Source: Crossaster papposus
Lineage: Eukaryota > Echinodermata > Asteroidea > Velatida > Solasteridae
NCBI GenBank assembly: GCA_037893245.1
Contig: JBAIAA010000022.1
Location: 62,001 to 126,000, forward strand
DNA length: 64,000 bases
Direction: 5' to 3'
Part shown: piece after piece, positions 20,871 to 33,600 of the stretch
Position numbering within the stretch: position 1 is the stretch's first letter
Layout: every line of letters starts with the position of its first letter
Made by a program: the position numbers and the translations under genes
Notes under the pieces: generated by a model
The model's input: only the letters and a program-made list of their open reading frames with translations
Databases searched by the model: none
Told to the model about the DNA's origin: nothing

Positions 20871-21566
20871 GTACGGAGCTCTGGAAGTGCCATCCGACTT
20901 GTTTACATCCTGACATATTTTATCTCAGGATGACGACATAATAAAGGTAAAATGACGACATCCTTTGATATTTGTTCGCGTAATGGCGACATCCTAAGAT
21001 AATATATCGCGGGATGACGACATCCTGAGATAATATATCGCGTGATGACAACATGTTGAAAGTAGGATGACGACATCCTGATATAAGATATCGCGGGATG
21101 ACGACATGTTGAAAGTAGGATGGCGACATCCTGAGATAATATATCTTGGGATGACGATATGTTGAAAGTATGATGACGACATCTTGAGATAATATATCGC
21201 TGGATGACGACATGCTGAAAGTGGGATGACGACATCCTGAGATAATATCTCAGGATGTCGTCATTACGCGAACAAATATCAAAGGATGTCGTCATTTTGC
21301 CCTTATTATGTCGTCATCCCGCGATATCTTATATCAAGATGTTGTCATCCTACTTTCAAGATGTCGTCATCACGGGATATATTTTCTCAGGATGTCGTCA
21401 TCGTACTTTCAGGATGTCGTCATCCCGCGATATATTATCTCAGGATGTCGCCATTACGTGAACAAATATCAAAGGATGTCGTCATTTTGCCTCTATTATG
21501 TCGTCATCCTGAGATAAAATATGTCAGGATGTAAACAAGTCGAATGGCACTTCCAGAGCTCCGTAC
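20871..21566. mobile_element. Fold-back element 2, complete, 696 bp
   Basis: The ends are exact inverted copies of GTACGGAGCTCTGGAAGTGC and beyond, with one mismatch (CCATCCGA against CCATTCGA). The arms are made of the same satellite and meet at the palindrome GAGATAATATCTC (about 21240-21252). AAAA on both sides could be a 4-bp target duplication, or low complexity. Shortened versions lie at about 55571-55905, 59435-59769 and 63327-63911. Confidence 0.75.
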
Positions 21567-22083
21567 AAAAGCTCTTGCAGAAAGGGCAAAACAGACTTTC
21601 GGCATGCGCAAGTCTACAATCCGTAACCTCTTCCCGCATCTTGTAGACGTCAATGGTTCACAGGTTCACAGTACGCGTGAAATATTCGCACATGCATTCA
21701 CACGTGCGTGCATTTCTCTCTCACCTGTCAATCGTTCGATATCACTGAACCTTTGAGCTGCTCGTCTGCCAAGTTCTCCTGATTCAAAACTTCTGCTGAT
21801 TCCACTAAATACTCGTCCCTCATCAAATACAGACCGGCTTTCATAAATCTTAAAAAAATAACCAGAAGATATAATTGCAATTATTCATCCAGTGTTGTAG
21901 TACTAGAACTTGCACCAAATTATGTAAACATAATAATGACCCTATAAACTCTCTGGCATGCTGTCATTTTCAAGAATTTTGAAGTAGTCTAAAGATGTGT
22001 CCCAGAGATGCATTTTTTTGAAATTTCTATTAAGCAGTTGGTTCAATATCAAATCTAAAAATATTATTGGTTCAAATCTAAAA
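21567..22083. other. Unique segment after fold-back element 2
   Basis: Non-coding and without an equivalent in copy II, where the array joins directly to the sequence starting at about 22084. The short open frame beginning in the fold-back end at 21544 is not convincing. A short direct repeat (CAAATCTAAAAATATTATT) is at about 22045-22092. Confidence 0.6.
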
Positions 22084-23659
22084 ATATTATTTTCTTGGTA
22101 TATATAGCATCCACAGAACTAAACCTTCGTCAGTTTAGTTTTCAAGCACCTTTCTTTTAATTAGATTTTTGAGAACTTTTGCGGCTTTCAAACAATACAA
22201 ATGTACAACTGACAATAAGTAAAACATTTTTGAGGTCTTGGATATATTTGGACAATGTGCCCCTCCCAAAGATTTTAAAGGTAAACACCATTGGTAATTG
22301 CTTGAATTATCATGAATGGGTACATTTTTGGGGGTTGTATTTTGTAGTAAACATTGTTCAACTGACTTGTCTGGAGTTTTACAATCATGGATGCTGAGAA
22401 AAGCAAGAAAAGCGACATTTGTTTTCAACCGGCGTCAGGCAGTAGTTCTTATATTGTTTCTGTTTTTGTTATTATATAAATATCAATTTTCAGAACAATT
22501 GGAGGATATTTAGCGCAATTCTTTTGCTGGATGCCTACAATCATTATTTACCTACAAATAAGTCAGATATTTCCTAATAATTTGGTAGTAAAATGTTGCG
22601 ATTTCGCAAATGGTGTATCCTATCTTTAAATCTCGAGTGGAAAACAAAAATCATACCTCTTCGTGACTGGTTCACTGGGTCTGATAAGGCAAACCAAGAT
22701 ACCAGGCCACTCTGAGCAATATTTGGCGGCTGCACTGCCCCACAAACCTGCCCCGACGAATACCTCGGTTGTAGTTGCAGACATGACTGACAAACGATGG
22801 GGTTATCACGTACAGCTAGTAGTATGACACTAAATTACATGAATAGAAAACACAAACAGAAAAGGTCAGGTAAATACAAAATGTAAACGGACAATTTGTA
22901 GGTCGTCCTGATAAGAAAAGTATTAAGTTGATGTACGGGGTGTTCTGTACATGGGGTCATTTTTGACAATTTTTTTTCAGTTGTTTCTGTATAACATACA
23001 ATTTATTTAACCATCATATATTTTTTTGGTTGCATGAAAATGCATGAGTATACCCACAGACTCTGTTTCTTGATTGACCGAGTGCTAGTCACATGGTATT
23101 TTCCATTTTTACTATTTTTCTGTGCACGACCAAAAGTACTATAGTCGTAGCAACCATGGTACTATACCATTAGCAACCAAAGTAGTACCCATGGCGCAGT
23201 ATTTGTGTGTAAATGTATGCTGATGTGCGCGTAGAGCGTAGCGCGTATTGTTCCAAAGAGCCAGCACTACAGAGTTGGATTAAAATAAAAGTTCATTTTA
23301 ACTGTATTTAGATTATAATTATAAAATATTAAAACCAAGCTGTATCTGTGAGTGAGGCATGAAGGTAGGAAACCTCAATTGACATGGGCGAGGTGTTAAA
23401 AACTGTCATAAGGTGTTATAAACGTGAAAATACTGGTACGACTACGAGTATTAAATGACTAAAGAGACTGGAGAGATCGTGCTGTGCTTCAAAGAATAAT
23501 AACAGTTTTCTTATCTGTTCGATGCTTCCAATACTACAAGCACACACTATGCCAAATGCGCATAAACCGAATGTATATGTGTGTAACAATGAGACGGAGC
23601 ATATAGTGACTGACTTCTTATTGTGGGGATTTCCTTGAACTTGTTCAAGTCTCCCATGT
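22084..23659. other. AT-rich region without a gene
   Basis: The first 90 bp match the last 90 bp of the window. An inverted, diverged member of the dispersed repeat of 14420-14640 lies at about 22245-22450. The remainder shows no gene, RNA or clear mobile element. Confidence 0.6.
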
Positions 23660-23661
23660 TA

Positions 23662-23958
23662 TACCCCAGTCACAATTGGCTTGCGATGGGTTTGCGATTA
23701 GTTTACGGCGGATTTCTAGGCATTTTCGGCCGGGGCCCCACGGGACTCCTTGCGGCTGCCAGGTCATTTTTTGGCATCGGGCGGGCATCGAGTTACTTTT
23801 AACTCGGACTTAAAACCTGGTGCGGCGTTTCGCATCGCAAACTGATCGCCAATAAATCGGTCAATGCCTAGCCGATGTCCGGCACACGTCGGGCGGGCGC
23901 AAAGCCAAATAACCCTAACCCACGCCGCCCGGGCTCCGCTTTAATTGTGACTGGGGTA
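23662..23958. mobile_element. GC-rich MITE with TA flanks, 297 bp
   Basis: The ends are inverted copies of TACCCCAGTCACAATT, and TA dinucleotides flank both sides (23660-23661, 23959-23960). The inside is strikingly GC-rich compared with its AT-rich surroundings. A TA target fits Tc1/mariner-like or other TA-targeting transposases; this is inference. Confidence 0.7.
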
Positions 23959-24080
23959 TAAGGCAACCCTTTAACTACATTTTCGCACAATTTATGGACA
24001 CCATTTTCCCCCAGTTTTTGTTTGCTGGGCTAAATATCACAATGTTATCATTGTTCATATGATTTTCCATAAGGTTTTAA

Positions 24081-24314
24081 CCAGTTCGCGCCGGATGACG
24101 TATATAAACGCAAAAATTTCCCCAAATTCAAAACGGATGACGCATAAACACACCAAGTTCAAGTTCGGAAATGTATGTCAGCAGCGCGCAAGGCCGGAAA
24201 TGCGTGGGTGTGCTACCCAGCACTATCGGCCTGAACACGCTTCGGATCGAGTTTCGTTAAAAATAATCCCGCCCGTCGGCTCGGCGATAGTAAAATAATC
24301 CTGGCGCGAACTGG
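24081..24314. mobile_element. piggyBac-like MITE with TTAA target sites, 234 bp
   Basis: The ends are inverted copies of CCAGTTCGCGCC, with TTAA directly outside on both sides (24077-24080 and 24315-24318). TTAA duplication is the signature of the piggyBac superfamily. It is too short to encode a transposase; the open frame across it is incidental. Confidence 0.7.
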
Positions 24315-24835
24315 TTAATATAATAACCGTGTCAGTAAGCAACTTGGTGAATTTGAAGCGCACCGATACTGACTACTTGATAATATCTGGAGACAGTGTA
24401 AATGTGCGCATGTTTATGGGTTCATGAAGTTGTCATTTTGGATAATTACTATGATCACATAATTATTCAGTCACTTACAGTGTATACATTGTATGCTTTA
24501 GAAAATGTTATTGAAGTAAGGATATGTAGAATCACCAAAATAAACTTTTCCAAAAAAATGTTAATAATAATATACCCAAATATAGGAATAAATATATTAC
24601 GCGGCAGGGATTAACGATTTATGCAAATTAGTCATATTTCTACCACTTGGATTTGTTGATATTTTTAGTATGTTATTCTAGAGAGCTTATAGAAGTGCAC
24701 TGTGGTGAAAAATATTCTATTGCAATTTGTGTGGGGTCAACAAAAGAAAATTAAGTATTTTCCCTGGACTATAATCCTACTCCTAGCGTCTTGACCTAGA
24801 TGAAATTGCTTAGGTGAAATAAACTTGTTTATTAA

Positions 24836-25321
24836 AAGCCCTGTCCGCACTGGACTTAATTTGGGCAAACTAACCGAGCCAATGGGTAACTTGCCCATTT
24901 CAAGTCCAGTGCGGACAGCCTGGGTAACTTTCCTCACAGGTAACTTACCCACGCCGCGTGGGAAGTTTAACCGAGCCAAAGGTGCCCAGGAAGATTGACC
25001 AGGAAGATTTAACCGAGCCAGAAAATCCAGTGCGGACGCGACGTCTCGGTTAAATCTTCCATCACCCATTATGTAAGAAAATAATGTTGAGAGCTAGCGT
25101 CGGGAACAGACGATCCGGTCGTCAAGTCGCGGTCATAGGTCACGCAGGGCGCCCTCTTTATTGTTTTGGAGCCAGTTTGGTTATAGTTTACCCATCGTCC
25201 CGGCAATTCTACCCGCGTCAATTAAATCCAAGTGCGGACAGTGGGAAGATTAACCCATCGGAATGTTACCCGGCGTCATGGTCAAATTACCCAAAATGTT
25301 TATCCAGTGCGAACACGGCTT
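24836..25321. mobile_element. Inverted-repeat element with internal hairpins, 486 bp
   Basis: The ends begin AAGCC and share the inner motif CGCACTGGA (left CTGTCCGCACTGGA, right TCCAGTGCGAACACGG). The motif CCAGTGCGGAC also recurs inside: GTCCGCACTGGACTT at 24843-24857 pairs with AAGTCCAGTGCGGAC at about 24901-24916. GGTAAC and AACCGAGCCA words repeat. Non-coding. Confidence 0.55.
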
Positions 25322-26605
25322 AGGTCATTTCATTTAACAATAACTCTGCTATTATTTTATCATAGGCCCTATTGTTAATACGTGGCCAACTGTATTGACA
25401 TGAATTTTGTCCATAGAAATACAAAATGTAACTTGATACTTATTTCTTATCTTCCATAAGGCCTATCAATTACGTTTGGTAGAACGATTGTGTAAAATGA
25501 CCTGTGACATCGCATAGCACCCCTAAGGCATTATAGTGGTACGGTCGGCATGCACTATTTTTCAAAATCAAAGTGTCTGATGCAGCTTGCGGAATACACC
25601 TTGAAATTTCACTTTTCATTCAAATCGTATGTAAATCTTAGTACCACAATCTTATTCGTCGATGTGTACTTGCATCTCAGATGGCTTATAGAGGACTTCT
25701 GTGGCCGTTTTGAGGGTGAAATCGGATGTTTTGGGCAAACATTAGTCCGAGTAACTTGGACCCAAAAATAACCTTTTTCAACACGTGGACATGTCGGGGG
25801 ATATCCAAGCAAGAGCCCTTTGTTTGGATCGCTGTACGGAATGTCTGCACATCGATCCCCCATGACCTCCCACACTTATCCCCCAAAATGTCACGGAAAA
25901 CGGCCACTTACAAAAATGCTGCTTGTCCCCAGTACTCAGTAGGCACTAAGGATCAAAGAAGACACTAACACTAACAGTATCAGTGTGTTCTTACCTTTCC
26001 AAAAAAGTGAGAAAATCAGGCCTCAAAATGTGGAGCAATGTTCGCCGATTCAAATGCACATAATTTATAGCCATTGTTGAGCAAAGTCAACGGCTGTTAC
26101 CTGTTTCGTGCACTGTGCTGTACTGTAGTGGGTGGCTAAAAATACTAGTTGAGTACACACTACACACCGTCCAAAACATGTTTCTTTGACCTATACATAC
26201 GTCAAAGATACACGACTTTAATAAAAACGAACTTTCTCCATACTGAACAGGCACCTTTTTTACCTTTGACGTTGCCTTTTCAACTCCAAATAAAATATTG
26301 AAAGGAAAAGTTCCTAACCGCAGTTTCATAATCATATACACAGGCCAAACTTAAGGGCGCCGCCATTACTAAAACTATTCGCGCCTCGACTTTTGAGGGC
26401 GCTACACATTATTTTGGTCAAAACATTCGCTTCAGATGCATCGCGTCCAAAAGCGAAAAATCTATTATTATATTTTGTTTTCATTTTTTTTTTTCAAGAC
26501 CCATTTTTACTGTGTTTGTTTTTGTACCAACTTGTCTCTCACCAAAATTTCGCGAGGATTTTCTCTCCACTGATGTTCACTCCGAACCGTTGAGGGTGTC
26601 TGACC
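25322..26605. other. Intergenic region before the BEL element
   Basis: I see no gene, RNA or defined repeat here. The short open frames on both strands lack start context, splice support or recognisable residues. Confidence 0.5.
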
Positions 26606-26610
26606 CTAGT

Positions 26611-27527
26611 TGTAGACTCAATCCAATTTGTATGGTTGCTCACTTTTTAATGTTTTATTTCCAAGCACAAGAATTCAGTGTGCAAACACTGTACATGTAT
26701 TATGGGCACCAGTGGGCATGAAGATGAATTAACAGTACAGTTTACTGATTGATCTGGTTACACACTGGATAGTAGTTACACTAACGGAGTCTGGTTACAG
26801 TTGTACAGTTGAATACGGAACTTTGTAGTTGAACTTGAAGACAAAGGTTGTAGTAAAAACAGCTGAACAGTTGTGCACAGTTGTACGCACAAACAGTTAT
26901 ACACACTTGTAAACGATTGCAAACACGAACAGTTGTACACACTTGAAAACGGTTGCAAACACGAACAGTTGTACACACTTGTAAACGGTTGCAAACACCC
27001 TCCCGATAACACCTTGAACAGTTCCGGTGATTATCCCTCCCTTTTACTGTGAGCTTTAAATAGAAAGGGAAACATATAGGGAGAATAAACAATGAGGTCA
27101 TCAAGAGTAATTGCCATAATTATCATCCACTAATTAGCATATAAGCAAGATGAAACACACATGCACAAATGAGATCCAGGTCATAGTGGCGATCAGATGA
27201 GTCGATGTCCCTACAATAAACTTGTTCAATAACAAACTGTATCAAAACATGCGGGAAAGCCCATCTAAAAGTCCCCATGTTTTACCCAAAAAGTACATTT
27301 ACGCCCCCAAATCTATATCCCTCAGTCAAGTAACAATTTACGGAATAATCACTTACCCAACCGAGTATCTCTGAACCCTATTTGAGTATTTAAATCCTGG
27401 TTTTGAACCCTGAAAACCACTTGTAGCGGTGGAGTCAGCCATGCGCTCGCGGCAGAAAGTGCGCCCTCAAGCGAATGCACGAAAATGAAGCGCGCCCTCT
27501 CGCAAGACAGGCAGCGCAGCTGCAACA
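26611..27527 (-). repeat. 3' LTR of the BEL/Pao element
   Basis: Bounded by TG..CA on the strand shown (TGTAGACTC to GCTGCAACA). A G-rich stretch just inside (27531-27545, minus strand TTTGGGGGCGGCTG) is the likely polypurine tract. It contains three 36-bp tandem units (26896-27000) around ACACACTTGTAAACGGTTGC. Confidence 0.95.
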
Positions 27528-27666
27528 CAGCCGCCCCCAAATTTCAACAAGAAATTTGCAAACTGGTATTGCAATTGCAAAAACTTCAAAACTTTTAGTT
27601 TAACTCCAAACACTGGAAAATGCAGTCAACACGAAAACAACAGGTTTGCTACTCTTACGCACATAC

Positions 27667-30600
27667 TCAGTTCCTAATGCCACAGAGCCTAAAGGAAATG
27701 GGGATCTGGGTGAGTAAAAGCTTGGTCAAACCGGGAGTATCACCTTCGTCATACTTGGCCAGTTTTATGAGCCGGGCAACTGGACGCTTGTAGACTCTGT
27801 TGTTCACTTGAACGTTGACCACCCTTACTCGTTTGTCGTCACTGGGAAAGACTTGAGTAACAGTACCCACTGGCCACTGCGACCTTGAAAGCTGAGGTTC
27901 TGCTATCATAACAACATTTCCCTCTGACAGGTTCTCCTCTTCCCTTTGCCACTTCTGGCGGGTTTGTAGGGTAGGAAGATAGGACCTTATGAAGTGACGC
28001 CAAAATTGATCGGCTAGCACTTGGCTGTGCCGCCAACTCCTGCGACCCCTCAGTTCGCTCTCGTCATAGACTACCATTGGTAGCGCTGGATCCCGTCGTC
28101 CCATTAGGAGCATATTTGGAGTAACCGGATCCACGTCGGCAATCTCAGATGAAGCGTATCCAAGAGGTTTTGAATTTAGGATGCCTTCGGCCTCCACTAG
28201 CACGGTGCGTAACACAGCATCGGTTACTGTTCTATCTCCAAGTACAGCCTTCTGTGCCCCTTTGGCTGACCTGACCTCCCGCTCCCAGGTACCCCCAAAA
28301 TGGGGTGCGTTGGGGGGATTGAATTTGAACTTGACTCGATACTTGGCTAGTCGCTGGACAATATCTGGTTCCATTGCCTTCAAGGTCTGCTCGACTTCTG
28401 TATTGGCCCCCTTGAAATTGGTTCCACAGTCACTAAGAAGTTCAGACGGAACTCCTCTGCGGGAGGCAAAGCGCCTGTAGGCCATCAAGAAGTGATCTAC
28501 ATCCAGGCTCTCCAGAAGATCAAGATGCACGGCACGAGTTGTCATGCACTTAAAAAGCAACCCCCACCTTTTTTCCTGTCTCCGCCCAATTTTAACTTTC
28601 ATGGGCCCAAAACAGTCCATTCCTGTAGAGTAGAAAGGTGGTTTCCCCAAACGCAACTTGCACTCTGGAAGATCACCCATACGTGGGACCTTGGGTGTTC
28701 CTCGCCAGCGACGGCATCCGGGACAAGCATGCAAGATTCCCTTGACCACACTGCGTCCCCTCAGGATCCAAAATCGGCGTCGCAAATGGGCAAACACCTG
28801 TTCGGTGCCAGCTTGATGACTGAAATAGGCATCAGCGTCCTTTATCAGGAGTTTTGTCACAGGATGATGTTGGTCAAGTACAACTGGATGGGGCTCAATC
28901 GAAATTGAGTCGGTCTTGGCTGCCCTTCTAAGCCGACCTCCAACTCTGATCAATTTGTCAGCGGGGTCAAGTTCAGGCGCCAATTCCAGCAGACGACTAT
29001 TTCGAGAAAGCTCCTTATTGGATAAAAGTGCAGTGACTTCCTCCTTGAAGGTGTCGTTCTGTGCCTGCCGTAGAAGCAAGATCTCAATCTCACGGTGTTG
29101 ATCTGGAGTTAGGGTACCATCTAGCAACTGGTCATCTGGGTAGCGCTGCTTACCAACCGCACTTACTAACTCTCCCCAACTGGGAAAGGCTTTGAAATCA
29201 ACATCTACCTCTGAAGTAGGAACTGTGAGTCCACAGAAGACACTCCTTATTTCATTCTGTTCTACTGATGAGTTGACACGAGTTTGGGCCAAGACACTTG
29301 CACTGTCTTTCTGCCATTCCTCTTGTGGATCCAGAAGCCACTTTGGACCCTCAGTCCACCTTGAGCCTTCTCCCAGCTTGCAAACCGGTAAGCCGCGGCT
29401 TATATCATCAGCAGGATTGTCCTCACTCCGAACGTAGCGCCACTCAATGCCATCAGTCAAGGTTTGTATCTCAGCTATGCGGGTTCCAACAAATACCTTG
29501 AAACGGCATGACTCTGACTGAATCCAGCTGAGCACTGTAGTCGAGTCACTCCACATCAGAATGTACTGAATCTCAACTGTCAGGGCTTCCAGAACAACTT
29601 GACAAAGTTGGGCACCAAGGAGAGCTGCCATCAGCTCAAGACGGGGCATAGATAGCAAGCGCTTCGGTGCAACCCGGCATTTGGCTAACACAAAGCTCAT
29701 ATGGACCTCCTCTTGGCTGTCAACTGTACGCAGGTAGGCAACTGCTCCGTACAACTTCTCTGAGGCATCACAAAATATATGCAGAGACCTCTTTGCTGTG
29801 GCTGGGTCGACCGATGGCGGTGTGTAACATCGCGGCAACCGCATCTGTGGGATGTGTTCCAACTCGGAGCACCACTCCTCCCACCTCTGGGTCAAACCGG
29901 TGTCTGTCACCCTCTCATCCCAATCCAACTTTTCCAACCACAAGTCACGAATCAACAACTTGGCTCTTGCAGTGAAGGGTGCAATATCTCCCAGTGGTTC
30001 AAATTGACTGGCAAGAACCCTGAGAGCTATGCGCTTAGTCAGCACCTTGTTGTCTGGAACCTTAGCGGGGTGATGCAACTCATCACTCTTCCAGTCCCAA
30101 CATAATCCCAAAGCCGGTTCCGGATCGCCTTCTTGTAGGCCCAGTGACAAGGACTGCACCTGACGAGTTGAGCATGCCTCCACCGGAAGATCCTGAAGTG
30201 TTTTGGGGTGACTGCTTGCATATTTCACCATCTGAAATCCTACTTCCTGTAGGCATTTGCGGGTGTCCAGAACAAGTTTGGTTGCCTCTTGTACACTGTC
30301 TCTGCTGGCTAACTGGTTGTCCACATACGTCTCCTTCTCTACCGTATCCTGAACCTGCGGATACTGCTCCACCCGGTCCCCAGCAGCTTTCTGAAGGGCG
30401 AATGCGGCACAGCAGGGACTGCATGCAGCTCCGAACGGCAGCACCATCCACTCGAAGACAACCCACTTGTCAAGCTGGTCATCTTTCCAAAGGAATCGGA
30501 ACATTCGCCGTTCTTCAGGAAGAAGTCTGACTTGGTGAAACATGGCGGTAATATCGCCCAACACCGCCACCCGACCCTGACGAAAACGCAAGAGAACATC

Positions 30601-33600
30601 CAAGAGCGATGGACCTAAAGTTGGGCCAGCAAGCAATTCATGGTTGAGGCTCTGTCCATCATACTCAAACGAGCAATTGAAAACGAGACGGTTTTTTCCA
30701 CTGCTGTGCACAACATGACATGGAATGTACCAACCCTGTTGCTGGTCCGCCGACAAATCATCCACAGGTCCAAGGTTCCTCACTTGTCCCTGGTCTTGGA
30801 GCTTCTGGATGTACGAGCGACAATAATCAGACAAATGTGGGTTCCGTTCAATTTTCCTCTGGTTTGAGCGGGCCAATGCCATTACTGCTTGTGGGAGATT
30901 GGAAGGTCTCCTGTGGTTAGGTTTCCACAAAAGTGGGGTCTCTAGTCGTTTCACACCATCAACTTCAACTTCCTTGGTGTTCTCCTCCAAGATGTTAATG
31001 GCCAACTTGTCATTCCTTGAGCGGGTTGCTTGTTTCTCATTAACTTGCGGCAACTTGTCAACTGTCATAAATTGCTCCATCATCTGGTGCAGCTTCTGGT
31101 CTGGTTGCTCTGAGGCGCATGAAGTGAACAAAACCCTTTGGCCCTCCAAAGTTTTGCCAGGGATCTGCAGACCTTGGTGACCAAGAACAGTCCAGCCAAA
31201 TAAGGTGTTCACCGCCACAGGTGAACTAGACTTTGGACCAGAGCGGGCTTCAGATGAAAGCGTGAGTTCAACATGGTCTGCACCGATTAGCACGGACGGT
31301 CGGACTCTATGGGCAGAAAACAAGGCTAGCCCTCTTAAGTGGGGCCACTTGTATTGTAGCTGTTCAGCCGACACACTGTAATCGACCAGTTGAACATCTG
31401 GGGCAGTGAACGCACACTGTAAAGCATACTTCTCACTGTCTCCACGAGCCGAGACCTGAAAGTTGACACATTCTCCCTTCCATTTGGTGTCGCCCATCAC
31501 TGTGGTGATGCAAAGATTCTCTTCGCGGCCTGAAATATGCAACTGGTCGACAACTGACTGGAGAACCATGGTCCTCTCGGCGCATTCGTCCAGCACACCG
31601 AAGGTGTCGATGCTACCTTCAGGTCCATGGACGGTGAGAGGTACAACTTTGATAAGCACATCACGGTTGTAGTCAACTCTAGGACTGGGCCCAACTCCTG
31701 AGCACAATACAGCTTCTTTAACTGTCGGCTCATGGAGTTCGTGAAGACTGGTGCGATGGTCAGCTTGGCATTCTTCACACTTTTTAGGATACAGACATTC
31801 CTTTTCGTGCTTCTTAGCACATTTTCTGCAGCGCTGGTTGGTTGTCAACCACTGGAGCTTCTGGTCCCGTTTCAGTCCCTTGAACTTTTCGCAAGTCTCC
31901 AAGTAATGGCCTGTTTCTCGTACTTTGCAGTACAGACAAGTAATCCTCTCAGGAGGCATTGCAGATGTGTTACTTGGACTTCGGGCCTTGGCCTCCCTGT
32001 TGCCCCTCTTATTCTTGATTGTTGGCGTAGTTGCTGCAGATTGAGGACCAGCTTGGGCCATGTAAGACCTCGATGGTTGTGGTTGGCTTCCAGAAAACCT
32101 CTTCTGCCCTTGACTCTTCCACGGTGAGGACTCCCTAGTGGACTTCGACTTGCTTGCCCTTTCTAGGAGGATCAAACCAGCAGGACCGGTCTTCTTCTTT
32201 AACCACTCGCTGAGATGGTGTACTGTGTATTTCATACCTTGGTCTTGATTCCACATTTTGGAGAGGAATTCTGAATGCAGCCTTTCAGGTAATTTCTTTA
32301 CCAGTTCAGTGGCATATCGATGATGCTTAAGTTCATAGCCAAAGTCGAATTTTTCCGCTGTCTCTACTGCAGTAGCTAGCTCATCAGAGAAGTCACGGAG
32401 TCCAGACCAATCATTGTGAGCCAGGACAGGACGAGACTCTAGCTGATCGAGTAGGCCTTGGATTATTCGTGCTGGATCTCCATATGCCTTGTGAAACTGC
32501 TTCATTGTGGCTGCATATGCTCCATCTCCCAAGATGAGGTTGCGGTCGGCAATAGCAAGTGGACGCCCTCCAAGGTGACTTCGCAGGTAGGTGAACTTGG
32601 TGGCCTCTGGTAGGTGGCACATAGGGCCCTTCATGATGCTGTCCCACAATGTCCTAAAGGTAACGTACTGCCTAACATCATGCTCACTGTCAAACTTAGG
32701 GATGTCCAGCTTAGGGAGACTGTCCCAAATTCCAAAGCCACAGCCGTATGGTCCTGTGAAAGCTGTCACAGGACTGTTACTGGCATTGGCAACAGGAGTT
32801 AGGGGCTTGTCCGTCGCTTTGGAAGATCCCTTAGGACAGCATGAATGCTTGTTACCTTTGTCACTGTCTGATGGGTCATCATCACCCGAGGAACTTGGTT
32901 CACTCTGCTCTTCACAACTGGAAATGCCTGCTCTACTGGTTGGCGGTTCCGGACCCTTATCGTTCCCTGCGGGCTGCTGACTAGTAGGACCACGTTGCGT
33001 TGAGCACTGACCAGCCAATCCTTCTGTTGTTGGTGCACCACTGGCAGACGGGAACTGTGCTACTGGTACATCATTGAACAAACGAACTGTGGGCAAAGAC
33101 TGAACTAATCTGGTGTTAGGAAAAAATGCGGGAAGATTTGGGTTAAAGGAATGTGGCAAGGAACTTGTTACTTGCGCGCTCGCCGCCCCGTGAGAAACGT
33201 AACTTGTCATGGGGGTGGCAATGCTGGGCTGCAGCAATGGCGCTGACACTGGCATATATGTGCAAGGATTCACTGAGGCATTAGTACCAGCCGACGTAAA
33301 CACGGTGGGCTCAGAGATACTTACCCCATTGTTTACCCATGCACTTGTTCTATTTTTGACTGACTCATCTAGACCCGGCAATTTATGACCTGACTCCATT
33401 TGATTTTGTTCTTCTTGTTCAACAACATCAAGTTCTTGTTGCAGTCTCTCAGTCTCTACTTGAATCTCTCCCTGCCTAAAGTCTGAGTTAATCTGAATTT
33501 CCCTCTGCATGGCCTGGAATTGGACTTTTCCTCGCTCCTCATTCGCTTTTCTCCTGAGCTCCTCGAGTTTCCTGCGTGACTCCTGTTCTGCAAGACGTTT

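Larger units (their letters stand above)
16791..21566. repeat. Unit U, copy I long version
   Basis: The order is: exon-like segment, GAGTC-rich tract, a region with CATAGCTATT repeats (17300-17350), a GC-richer non-coding segment (17640-18130), SINE (about 18230-18464), fold-back element 1 (18514-20709), 160 bp of spacer, and fold-back element 2 (20871-21566). The three units of copy II (52054, 55919, 59783) have the same order but a shorter fold-back 2. Confidence 0.88.
8517..22175. repeat. Large segmental duplication, copy I
   Basis: This block corresponds in order to 39053-64000: block A, SINE, tandem promoter, C1q exons, 3' flank, U array, and the right-hand flank starting TTTTCTTGGTATATATAGC (about 22084 here, about 63910 in copy II). 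Compared with copy II it lacks the sequence equivalent to 51103-52705 (junction at 15309/15310), has one long U unit plus a partial, and lacks both transposons in the C1q gene. Copy II ends at the window edge. Confidence 0.85.

Noticed and set aside
21544..21756. 70-codon frame at the right end of fold-back element 2
   Set aside because: The start codon lies in the element's inverted terminus. No equivalent in copy II and no recognisable motif.
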